Shown here: piece by piece, positions 52,361-60,887 of the stretch | Layout of the letters: each line of letters opens with the position of its first letter | How positions within the stretch are numbered: the first letter of the stretch is position 1 | Source of the DNA: Erythrobacteraceae bacterium | Lineage (GTDB): Bacteria > Pseudomonadota > Alphaproteobacteria > Sphingomonadales > Sphingomonadaceae | Direction: 5' to 3' | Length of the DNA stretch: 64,000 nt | Assembly (NCBI GenBank): GCA_027489065.1 | Contig: JAIYAM010000015.1 | Span: 1-64,000, forward strand | The notes under the pieces: generated by a model | Told to the model about the DNA's origin: nothing | The model's input: the letters and a program-made list of their open reading frames with translations, nothing else | Database searches by the model: none | Program-made: the position numbers and the translations under genes

Positions 52361-54874
52361 TCAGAAGGCGTAGCGCAGCGATGCGGTGACGGTGCGCCCG
52401 TTCATCACCTGCGCATTGGTGAGGCCGGACGCGGGGATGGTCGGCGCCTGGATGCTAACCACGGCGAGCTTGTCGAAGACGTTGAAGGCGTTGACCGCGA
52501 GGGTCAGGCCTTCGGCGGGGCGGAACTGCACGAAGGGGCTCACCAGAACGTAGCCGGGCTGGCGCAGCTGGTTGGTGTCCTGCGCGAAGCTTGCGGTCGT
52601 GCCGTTGATCGCCGCGCCCAGCGTGAAGCTGCCGAATTCGGCCGAGGGGCGGACGAAGAACGCAAGGTCGGGGATGTGGCGCGGGGTGTTTCCGTCAAAG
52701 GCGGGGTCGAGCACGTCCTTGTCGATCTTGGCCTTGGTGTAGGTCGCGCCGGCCACCAGCGTGAAGGGCCCCTTGCGCCACTCGCCCTCGAACTCGAGGC
52801 CCTTGGCGCTGTAGGTGCGCTTGATTTGCGCGACGAAGGCCTGTCCGGTGGCATCGGCGGTGATCTGCGCATTGCGCTCGTCGGTGGAGGCCCAGAAGCC
52901 GGTGAGGAACAGCGAGAGGCCGTTCTTGCGGAACTTCACCCCGGCCTCGGCCTGCTTGACGACCGAGACGAGGATCTCGGGATTGGAGGGGCGGCCCGAG
53001 ATCGGATCGAGGCTTTCGGTGCCCAGCGCGTTCTCCGCCGTCGCGCGCCCGCCGCGGCTGATCCGCGCAAAGGCGGAGACGCTGTCGGCGAATCGGTAGT
53101 TCACCCCGGCCGACCAGGAGAGGTAATTGTAGCCGTAATCGACCGCCACGGGACGCGACAGCGGAAGCACGGGGACGCGGGCTTCGGCGACCGAGACCTG
53201 GCCGTCGCCGTTGACGTCGAACGGCACGAACTGGGTCCGCCCGCCGCCGAACCCGGGGCTGAACACCTGGCCCTGGACGTTGCCTTTGTCCCAGCGGACG
53301 CTCGCGCCGACCGCCAGCTTCCCGAGCTGGTAGTTGATCGAGCCATAGGGGGCGACGATGTCGTAATCGACGTCGTAACGGTTGTGGTAGATGCTGAACG
53401 GCAGGCCGACCGCAAAGCCATAGGCCAGCGTGCCGCTATCGGTCACCGGCACGCCGCCGGCCGTGGTGATATTGACCGGCGCGCTGCGGCCGCCGCCGGC
53501 GAGGTCCTGCAAGGTGCTGGTGAAGTTCCAGAACATCCGCAGGTCCTGGCGCGAGTTGTAGAGGCCCGCGGTGGTGGTCAGCTTGCCTTCGCCGACCTCC
53601 CAGACGCGGGTCGCGCGCAGGTCGTTCGTCACATTGTCGAGGCTTTCGAGATCCGCATAGATCCGCGCCGACAGCGCCAGCAGGCGGGCATCGGTGATCG
53701 CCTGGCCGCTGAGCGGTCCGGCAGCGTAGCTGATCCGCGCGCCCGGCCCGCCGAACTGCGCGAAGAACGGCGCAGGCGCGGTCACGAAGGGCGTGTTGTC
53801 GTTGTATTCGCCGCTCACGTCCGAGAAGCGGAACCGGTTCGTGAGCGTCCACCCGGCCACCTCGAACTGCGCCTCGAAGCCCAGCGACCTGACCTTCGAC
53901 GCGAGCCCGTCGCGCATGTCGATCACGGTGCGGTTGTTGTTGCGGTCGACTTCTGCATAGCTCGCGGTCAGCGGCGAGAGATAGGCGCTCTCGCGGATGT
54001 CGTAACCCGGCAGGAAGCCGATCCGCGGGTCGGCATTGGTGCCGCCGATGGTGACCGGCAGGTTGCCGTAGTTGGGCTGCCGGTCGTCGAGATACTTGGC
54101 GTAGAAGCGGATATAGCCGTTATCGAACTCCTTGGTGACGTTGGCCTTGATCTGGCCGCCCTTGAAGCCGTTGAAGCCGATCTCGCGCGGGCCTTCGCCG
54201 CTGCGGTAGAAGCCGCCGACATGGAAGCGCCAGCCGCCGCCGAGCGGGCGGCCATAGGCGAAGTCGATGCGCTTCAGGTCATGGCCGACACCGGAGGAGA
54301 CCTGCATGACCCCGCCCGCCGTCTCGCCAGTGCGCGAGATGAAGTTGATGAGGCCGCCCGGCGAGTTCGAGGCGAAGGTCGAGGCCGAACCGCCGCGGAT
54401 CGCCTGCACCTGCGAAAGCGTCAGGTCGGCGCGCAGGAACTGGTCGATCCCGGCAAACTGGATGTCGCCGAATTCGAGCACCGGCAGCCCGTCTTCCTGA
54501 AGCTGGAGGAACTTCGATCCTTCCGCCGCCAGCGGCAAACCGCGGATGGTGATCGCCGAAAAGCCGTCGATGTCCGATGTTTCGGAACGGATGCCGGGGA
54601 TGTTCTGCATGATCCCCGCGATCGAGCTGACCGACAACTGGGCCAGATCATGATCGTCGATGACGCTCGCCGAGATTGCCGTGTCGAGCAGGTCGCGGCC
54701 CTTGGCGACGCCGGTGGTGAAGGCCTTGGGGGCGGGGGCTCCGGCTGCGGGTTCGTCCTTGGCGGGTGCGGCCGCTTCCTCGCTGGCGGCGCTGCCTTCG
54801 GCAGCCAGCGCGGCAGCGGGAAGCAGGGCGGTGCTGGCGAGCAGCATTCCGGCAAAGACGGGCAGGTGACGCAT
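52361..54874 (-). CDS. TonB-dependent outer-membrane receptor with internal EF-hand motif
   Basis: The 837-residue receptor has a signal peptide (1-24, ending ALA), a plug domain (about 55-180, with IRGLPLAAEGSKFLQLQEDG and IRGGSASTFASNSPGGLINFISRTG) and a beta-barrel ending in aromatic Phe (SLRYAF). A classical TonB box is not obvious. In the barrel, DVNGDGQVSVAE (about 565) fits a canonical 12-residue EF-hand loop, so calcium may stabilise an extracellular loop. The substrate is unknown. The start is ATG 54874 with Shine-Dalgarno AAGGAG. The MCP gene follows after 42 bases. Confidence 0.93.
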   Translation of the reverse strand: MRHLPVFAGMLLASTALLPAAALAAEGSAASEEAAAPAKDEPAAGAPAPKAFTTGVAKGRDLLDTAISASVIDDHDLAQLSVSSIAGIMQNIPGIRSETSDIDGFSAITIRGLPLAAEGSKFLQLQEDGLPVLEFGDIQFAGIDQFLRADLTLSQVQAIRGGSASTFASNSPGGLINFISRTGETAGGVMQVSSGVGHDLKRIDFAYGRPLGGGWRFHVGGFYRSGEGPREIGFNGFKGGQIKANVTKEFDNGYIRFYAKYLDDRQPNYGNLPVTIGGTNADPRIGFLPGYDIRESAYLSPLTASYAEVDRNNNRTVIDMRDGLASKVRSLGFEAQFEVAGWTLTNRFRFSDVSGEYNDNTPFVTAPAPFFAQFGGPGARISYAAGPLSGQAITDARLLALSARIYADLESLDNVTNDLRATRVWEVGEGKLTTTAGLYNSRQDLRMFWNFTSTLQDLAGGGRSAPVNITTAGGVPVTDSGTLAYGFAVGLPFSIYHNRYDVDYDIVAPYGSINYQLGKLAVGASVRWDKGNVQGQVFSPGFGGGRTQFVPFDVNGDGQVSVAEARVPVLPLSRPVAVDYGYNYLSWSAGVNYRFADSVSAFARISRGGRATAENALGTESLDPISGRPSNPEILVSVVKQAEAGVKFRKNGLSLFLTGFWASTDERNAQITADATGQAFVAQIKRTYSAKGLEFEGEWRKGPFTLVAGATYTKAKIDKDVLDPAFDGNTPRHIPDLAFFVRPSAEFGSFTLGAAINGTTASFAQDTNQLRQPGYVLVSPFVQFRPAEGLTLAVNAFNVFDKLAVVSIQAPTIPASGLTNAQVMNGRTVTASLRYAF

Positions 54875-55110
54875 GGTGGGCAGGCTCCTTGGGCGTTCGT
54901 TGAATATCCAGCCTGCCGGATAGCCCGCGCCCTTTAACCCGCGGCGGAACCGGGGCTCGGTATTGCTACTATGCGAAGTTCGGGGGGACATCGGACGCGG
55001 TTTCGGGCGCTCTCGCGGAGCGCGATTGGCGAGCCGGAGCGGGGCTGCGCGCTTTCACCTAGGCGCGCGTGACAAGCTGTTGGGCGCGAACGGCTAGTCA
55101 CAAGGGCGAC

Positions 55111-56250
55111 ATGTCCTTGCCTGAAAGTGCCCCCGTCTTGACCTTCCCTTCCGCTGCCCGAGAGCTGCCGCATGCCGCCGACGGCGAGACCCGCGTCCAG
55201 CGCCAGCTGCGCGTCGAGGCGGAGAAGGCGGAAAGCTTCGGCAAGCCGCTCGCGGCGATGCTGATGCATGCGCTCGCGCGGGTCGTGCCGCACTCGGGCG
55301 AGATGGGCCGGCTGCTCGATGCATGGCCGGGCGATCTGGCGCAGGATGCCATCACCTTCCGCTTGAGCGCCGGGCTCCATGCGCTTGCCCGGACGGGCCG
55401 TGCGCCGGGGCTCGCGTTCCTCTATGGCGACAGGGAGGCCGCCGCTCTTCCCGACCCTGCGGCCCTCGATCGCGCGGTCCTTGCCGCGCTCGGCGATCAT
55501 GCGGCGGCTCTCGGCCAGTGGATCGCGCGCCCCACCCAGACCAACGAGGTCGCCCGTGTCGCCGGGCTGGTCGCGGTGCTGATGGCAATGAACACGCGCA
55601 CGCCCATGCCCTGCGAAGTGCTGGAACTGGGTGCCAGCGCCGGGCTCAACCTCAATTTCCCGCACTATGCCTGCCGCATCGGTGACCGCACGGCGCTGGA
55701 GGCAGGCAGTGCGGTCGAGCTTGCGCCCGCGTGGCGCGGGGGTATGCCCGAGGTGTGCGACGTGGAGGTCGTGCGCGCGCTCGGCGTCGATCTCAACCCG
55801 CTCGATCCGGCCTGCCCCGAAGACTGCGCCCGGCTCGAAGCCTATGTCTGGCCCGGAGAGCGCGCCCGCAGCCGGCGGCTTGCCGCGGCGCTCGAAATCG
55901 CCAGAGGCCATCCACCGCAGGTCGCCGCGGGCCATGCGGGCGACTGGCTGGCCGCGGCGCTCGCCGTGCCACAGGCCGACGGCGTGCGCCGGATCGTGTT
56001 CCACTCGATGGTGATGCAATATGCCGATCCCCACGAGCGCGCCGGTATCGACGCCGCGCTCGCCGCCGCGGGCGCGCAGGCGAGCCCGGCGCGGCCGCTG
56101 GTGCGGGTCGGGATGGAATGGCGGGCGGACCGCGCCGCGGTTGAACTGAGGGTCACGACGTGGACTGGCGAGCGGGGGTCGGGCGAAGCGAAGCTCGCCG
56201 CGCTGTGCCATCCCTATGGCGAATGGATCGAATGGCGCGGGCTGGTCTGA
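55111..56250 (+). CDS. DUF2332 family protein
   Basis: The 379-residue cytoplasmic protein of the DUF2332 family has PCEVLELGASAGLNLNFPHYAC near 175, which has the look of a SAM-dependent methyltransferase motif I (ELGASAGLN). FHSMVMQYADPHER follows near 300. Function is not established for the family; the SAM-like glycine loop is the best clue. It lies alone between two TonB receptor genes that are transcribed away from and after it. The start ATG 55111 is chosen over the longer frame from 55069. Confidence 0.85.
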   Translation: MSLPESAPVLTFPSAARELPHAADGETRVQRQLRVEAEKAESFGKPLAAMLMHALARVVPHSGEMGRLLDAWPGDLAQDAITFRLSAGLHALARTGRAPGLAFLYGDREAAALPDPAALDRAVLAALGDHAAALGQWIARPTQTNEVARVAGLVAVLMAMNTRTPMPCEVLELGASAGLNLNFPHYACRIGDRTALEAGSAVELAPAWRGGMPEVCDVEVVRALGVDLNPLDPACPEDCARLEAYVWPGERARSRRLAAALEIARGHPPQVAAGHAGDWLAAALAVPQADGVRRIVFHSMVMQYADPHERAGIDAALAAAGAQASPARPLVRVGMEWRADRAAVELRVTTWTGERGSGEAKLAALCHPYGEWIEWRGLV

Positions 56251-56391
56251 GGCGGGCCTAAGGCGCTTCCCCTAGCGTCATTCCCTAAGCCCCCCTTTCG
56301 GCCCCGCCAACCCGTCCCCGCCTATCCGGCATGGTGCACTCGAAGAAGCCGGACTGGAGGTAGCACCGGCGATCGGGGGGGAGCCAACCTG

Positions 56392-58090
56392 ATGAAACTC
56401 AAGACCACTCTGCTATTCTTCGCAGCCACCGGGGCCCTGAGCACCCCGGCCCTTGCTGCGACGGCATCCGATGGCAACAGCGCCGCCGGTGCCGATGACG
56501 CGGGCGAGGCCGCCGCCGAAGCCGCGCCGCCCGAAGGCGAAGCCGCCAAGCCCCCGGTCGAGATCTTCTCCACCGGCATGGCCAAGGGCCGCGACCGGCT
56601 CGACAGCGCAACCTCGACGAGCAGCCTGAAGGGCGACGACATCCAGCGCTTCGGCCCGCGTCCCCTCAGCGAGGTGCTGCGCACCATGGCCGGCTTGCGC
56701 GTGGCGAGCGGCATCGGCGAGGGCAACAACAACTACACCGTGCGCGGGCTTCCGCTCGCGGCGGGCGGGTCCAAGTACATGCAGTTCCAGGAGGACGGGC
56801 TGCCGGTGCTCGAATTCGGCGACATCTTCAACGTCGCCACCGATGTCTTCCTGCGCAATGATTTCACGGTGAGCGCAATCGAGACGATCCGCGGCGGCTC
56901 GGCTTCGACCTTCGCTTCCAACTCGCCGGGCGGCATCGTCAACATCATCTCGCGCACCGGCACCGAGACCGGCGGCCGCGCGCAGCTCACCGCGGGGCTG
57001 GGCTTCGACCAGAAACGGCTCGATTTCGACTTCGGGGCAAAGCTGGGCGAAAACACGCGCTTCTATGTCGGCGGGTTCTACCGCGAGGGCGAAGGCCCGC
57101 GCAATGTCGGCTTCACCGGCTGGCAGGGCGGGCAGATCAAGGCCAACATCACCCGCGAATTCGCGGGCGGCTTTGTGCGCGTCTATTTCAAGTATCTCGA
57201 CGACCGCTCGCCGACCTTTGCGCCCTATTTCGTGAACATCACAGGGACCGACGCCAAGCCGCGCTTCCGCAACGTCCCGGGCTTCGACCTGCGCGACGAT
57301 TCCGTGCTGTCGCTGAACCTCGGGCCGGTCATCACGCTTGACGGCAACAACAACCCGGCCGCCTTCCCGATCAGCACCGGGCAGGCCGCCAAGTCGAAGT
57401 CGGGGGGCTTCGAGGCGCAGTTCGACATCGGCGGCTGGACCATCACCGAACGCGCCCGCTACCAGCCCGGTCACGGGCGGGGTCGCCAATGCGGGCGACA
57501 AGCAGGACAACGTCATCCAGTACGAGGCCGGGTTCAAGCTTCGCAAGAACGGCGTGACGGTCAACGGCACCGTCTTCCATGTCGAGGCCGAGGATCAGAA
57601 CGTGCTGAACGGCGCGGCTTCATCCACCAACCGCGTCTACGAGGCAGACGGGGTCGAGCTCGAGGGGACCTTCACGCGCGGGATCTTCAACCTGATGCTC
57701 GCGGCGACCTATACGAAGGCGAAGATCACCGAGGACCGCGTTGGCGGCACCTTCACCGGCAAGGAGCCGCGCCACCAGCCGGACTATGTTTTCGTCGCCG
57801 TGCCGCAGATCGATTTCGGCAAACTCGCGATAGGCGCCAACATCGTCACCATCACCGGCAGCTATGCGCAGGATTCGAACCAGCTCAGGATGCCCGGCTT
57901 CACCCAGGTGGGCGCCTTCCTCGAGGCCAATCCGGCCGACAACCTGCGCCTCACCGTGAGCGCGCAGAACCTGTTCGACACGCTGGGCATCTACGAGGTC
58001 AACCAGGCCAGCGTCCCCGCCAATGGCATCGGCTTCGCACGCGCGGCGAACGGCCGCACCGTGCAGGCTTCGCTCGCGCTGTCGTTCTGA
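56392..58090 (+). pseudogene. TonB-dependent receptor broken by internal deletion and frameshift
   Basis: The N-terminal 357 residues (signal peptide, plug with IRGGSASTFASNSPGGIVNIISRTG, first barrel strands) are paralogous to the receptor at 52361-54874 up to GGWTITERARY at about 57462. Directly after, in the +1-shifted frame, SPVTGGVANAGDKQDNVIQY and the remaining barrel run to the terminal Phe at 58087. Alignment with the paralogue puts the join between its residues about 349 and 622, so roughly 815-820 bp of the barrel are missing. The original frame reads on into nonsense. It cannot make a complete receptor unless this is an assembly error. Confidence 0.85.
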
Positions 58091-58117
58091 TCTCCTGTCG
58101 GCGGCGCGCACGAAGAA

Positions 58118-58147
58118 GGGGCCGGCGAGCAATCGCCGGCCCCTTTT
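58118..58147. terminator. Intrinsic terminator after the broken receptor gene
   Basis: GGGGCCGGCGA (58118-58128) pairs perfectly with TCGCCGGCCCC (58133-58143) around a GCAA tetraloop and is followed by TTTT. It lies between the convergent receptor remnant and the HD-GYP-like gene. The A-rich left flank is short, so termination is strongest in the plus direction. Confidence 0.88.
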
Positions 58148-58198
58148 GCTGTTCGACGGATGGAGAGTGCACGAGGACCGGCCAGCCCCTCGGCGTAA

Positions 58199-59503
58199 TC
58201 AGGCGGCGACGGCGGCGTTGCGGCAGGCGCTGAGGAACACCAGCTCGCGCAGCTGCGCATCCGCCGGAAGCTCGAGACCTCCGAGATCGGCGATCCCGAC
58301 GATCCGTTCCCTGTCTTTGGCCTCGGCAAGGGCAATGCGGTGCGGGAGGATGCGCTCGCGGGTCTCGAGCGAGTAGAAGGCCTGCACCACCGGGCGCATC
58401 GGGTCCTTGCGGTTTTCGTCGATGACCATCGCGAGCTTGCGACTGGTCAGCTCGACGAAGGCGCCGACCGGGTACAGCCCGACCGTCTCGATGAACAGGT
58501 GGAGGATCTCCTCGTCGAAGGCGCCGGTCTGCGCGCGCAGCTCCGCCACCGCGGCCGCCGGATCGAGCGGCGCCCGCCCGGCGGTGCCGGCGAGCAGGAA
58601 CTCGAAGCTGTCGCAGATCGCCGCCATGCGGGCGACAAGCGGAATGTCGTCCCCGGCGCGGCGCTGCGGATAGCCGCCGCCGTCCATCCGCTCGTGATGA
58701 AACAGGCACGCATCGAGCACCGCCTGCGGCAGCGCGTCGTCATTCTGCAGTGCCCGGTAGCCGAGCAGCACGTGGGCTTCCCAGCGCGGGTCTTTCTGGC
58801 CGCGCCCGCCGGCCCAGGCGTCCACTGCCGGCGGGAGGTAGTTGACCCCGATGTCGAGCAGCAGCCCGGCGAGCCCGCAATTGTGGACCTCGCCCCCGGT
58901 CAGCCTCATGCGATCGGCCAGCGCGACCATCAGCGCGCTCACCGAGAGGGCGTGGCGAAAAATGTCCTCGTTCTTGAGCTTGCAGCGCATCAGCCCGCTG
59001 AACGCCTGCGGATTGCGCCGTACCGAGGCGAGGATGTCGCTCACCACCGGCTCCACCTTCCGCACGTCGAGCGCCTTGCCGAGGCGTGCGTCGATGAAGG
59101 TCTTGCCGAGCCGCTCGCGGGCCTGATCGGCGATCCGCGCGGCGGTCTCGACCTCGGCGGCGAGGCTGACCGGCTGGTTGCTGTCGAGCTGTGCGGCGGT
59201 GCGCTGCCGGATCGAGCGGACGCGCGAGGAGGCTGCAGATGCGGGGGGCGATGCCGGGGACGAAGCGCCAGAGGCCAAGGCGGGGGCGGGGGCGGAGGCA
59301 GGGTTGTGGGTGGGAGCGACGTCCTTGCCCTTGCTCGTATCGATCACCACCCCGCGCAGCCGGCTGTCCTTGATCGCGGCGAGCTTGTCGGCGTCCTCGA
59401 CGAGGAACTTCGCCTTCCAGAAGGGATGGTCGAACCAGCCGCCCTCGAACTTGTGAACGAACATGCCGATTTCGAGCTGCGTGATGGGGATTTGCTTCAA
59501 CAT
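58199..59503 (-). CDS. HD-GYP-family protein with degenerate HD motif
   Basis: The 434-residue protein has an N-terminal DUF3391-like domain (IPITQLEIGMFVHKFEGGWFDHPFW), a disordered Pro/Ala/Ser linker (about 65-100) and an HD-GYP domain. The canonical HD-x-GK is replaced by LLLDIGVNYLPP: the metal-binding His and the Lys are gone. Other parts remain: RHALSVSALMVALADRM, WEAHVLLGYRAL, HHERMDGGGYP and AICDSF. Loss of the HD His argues against c-di-GMP hydrolysis; a nucleotide-sensing or scaffolding role fits better. Divergent from the CheB-like gene at 59747. Confidence 0.85.
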   Translation of the reverse strand: MLKQIPITQLEIGMFVHKFEGGWFDHPFWKAKFLVEDADKLAAIKDSRLRGVVIDTSKGKDVAPTHNPASAPAPALASGASSPASPPASAASSRVRSIRQRTAAQLDSNQPVSLAAEVETAARIADQARERLGKTFIDARLGKALDVRKVEPVVSDILASVRRNPQAFSGLMRCKLKNEDIFRHALSVSALMVALADRMRLTGGEVHNCGLAGLLLDIGVNYLPPAVDAWAGGRGQKDPRWEAHVLLGYRALQNDDALPQAVLDACLFHHERMDGGGYPQRRAGDDIPLVARMAAICDSFEFLLAGTAGRAPLDPAAAVAELRAQTGAFDEEILHLFIETVGLYPVGAFVELTSRKLAMVIDENRKDPMRPVVQAFYSLETRERILPHRIALAEAKDRERIVGIADLGGLELPADAQLRELVFLSACRNAAVAA

Positions 59504-59629
59504 GACGTGTGGCCCTGCTCCCGAAAATCCTGCGAGTTTCTAGACGCATGACCTTTGCAATTGGCTGGGCTGATCCACGGGAAACCACCTAAGTCGGCCT
59601 GCACGCCGGGAGGGGCCGCCACGGCGCGA

Positions 59630-59647
59630 CTATGCGCAAGCCCCTAG
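59630..59647 (-). promoter_or_regulatory. Second copy of the shared 18-bp element
   Basis: CTATGCGCAAGCCCCTAG differs at one base from 50509-50526. It lies 127 bases upstream of the HD-GYP-like start (59503) and 100 bases upstream of the divergent CheB-like start (59747), so it could serve either gene. Confidence 0.55.
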
Positions 59648-59746
59648 AGCGCAGCGGCGGATTTGTTCGCGGCTGGCGGGCTACCTCGCTGGCGCAAGAC
59701 GCACCCGCGTCCGGGTCTCACCCGCAACCATGAGGCAGAGCGAAAC

Positions 59747-60781
59747 ATGGCCAACGTCCGAGTTCTGGTAGTCGACGATTCCGCCGCGATGCGCGCGCTG
59801 TTCTGCGACATCCTCGACAACGCCAAGGGCGTGACCGTGTGCGGCACGGCCAAGAACGCCGATGAAGCGCGCGATCAGCTCGACAAGCTCAAGCCCGACG
59901 TGCTGACCCTCGATGTCGAGATGCCGGGGATGAGCGGGATGGAATTCCTCGAGGAGGTCATGGCGAACCGGCCCATGCCGGTGATCATGCTTTCGTCGAT
60001 CACGCAGGCCGGGACGGGCACTGCGCGGCGGGCGCTCGATCTGGGCGCGGTGCACTGCTTCCCCAAGCCGCTTCACACCTCGCGGGAGGAATTCGACGCG
60101 ACCGTTCGCACCTTGGGCGACATCGTGCTGAAGGCCGCCTCGGGCGAATTGCAGCCGGGTGGCGGCGAGGGCGGGGAGGGCGCAGGCGGCGGCGCGCGCT
60201 ATCGCAGCGATGGCCGGATCGTCGCCCTGTCCTGCGGCGCGGCCGGGATCGAGACCGCGCGTCAGGTGCTGGCCGCCTATGATGCCGCCTGCCCCCCGAC
60301 TGTGGTGCTGTTCGATGCGGACCCTGCCGCAGTCGAGAATGCGGTGCGGGCGATGCGCCATTCGCTCCCCTGCCAGTTGGGCGATGCGGTCGACGGGGTC
60401 TCGCTCGAGATCGGCAAGGTGTGGCTTGCTGCCGATCCCACCCGCCATGTGATCGTCGAGGCGGGCGATCCGCCGCGCCTCAGGCTGGTCGAACGCGATC
60501 CGGTCAATGGCTGCCGCCCTTCCGCCGATCTGCTGTTCGGGAGCCTCGCACGGACCGGGCTCCCCACGTTAGGCGGCTTGCTAACGGGCGGAGGCACCGA
60601 CGGGGTGCGCGGGCTCGGCATCCTCGCGGAAACGAAGGGCAAGGTGTTCGTCCAGCGCCCCGCCGATTACGCCCCGCGCGATCGCTACGACGCGGTGCGC
60701 GCGCAGGGGATGGAGCTGGCCGACCTGCGGCAGGAGGCGATCCCCGATTGGGTTCTCGAGCAGACGAATGCAGGAGACTGA
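59747..60781 (+). CDS. CheB-like response regulator with inactive methylesterase domain
   Basis: The 344-residue protein has an intact receiver (VVDDSAAMR, phosphoacceptor Asp in LDVEMPGMSG, Lys in CFPKPLH). A Gly-rich linker and a CheB-type C-terminal domain follow. Aligning with CheB, the catalytic Ser motif GASTGG becomes SCGAAG, so Ser is replaced by Gly. The QH motif becomes LF, so His is lost. Only the Asp in LLTGGGTDGVRG remains. It is therefore probably not an esterase. It may be a phosphorylation-controlled binding protein, perhaps acting with the divergent HD-GYP-like protein. Confidence 0.85.
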   Translation: MANVRVLVVDDSAAMRALFCDILDNAKGVTVCGTAKNADEARDQLDKLKPDVLTLDVEMPGMSGMEFLEEVMANRPMPVIMLSSITQAGTGTARRALDLGAVHCFPKPLHTSREEFDATVRTLGDIVLKAASGELQPGGGEGGEGAGGGARYRSDGRIVALSCGAAGIETARQVLAAYDAACPPTVVLFDADPAAVENAVRAMRHSLPCQLGDAVDGVSLEIGKVWLAADPTRHVIVEAGDPPRLRLVERDPVNGCRPSADLLFGSLARTGLPTLGGLLTGGGTDGVRGLGILAETKGKVFVQRPADYAPRDRYDAVRAQGMELADLRQEAIPDWVLEQTNAGD

Positions 60782-60861
60782 ATTTTAGCGGGATATTAAC
60801 CAATTTCCCCACTTCGGACGAAAAATCACCTTTGCCAAAGCTTTATCATAAGATAGATGGA

Positions 60862-60880
60862 CCCCCAAAGTTTGAGGGGG
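60862..60880 (+). promoter_or_regulatory. Hairpin covering the adhesin Shine-Dalgarno
   Basis: CCCCC (60862-60866) faces GGGGG (60876-60880), with AAA/TTT able to extend the stem, giving CCCCCAAAGTTTGAGGGGG. The right arm is the Shine-Dalgarno (GAGGGGG), seven bases before the ATG at 60888. The ribosome-binding site would be hidden when the hairpin forms. Confidence 0.55.
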
Positions 60881-60887
60881 AATCGAC

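Noticed and set aside
50669-54937. 1422-codon plus-strand open frame opposite the MCP and TonB receptor genes
   Set aside because: The opposite strand carries two clear, conserved genes; the plus-strand product is repetitive and resembles no protein.
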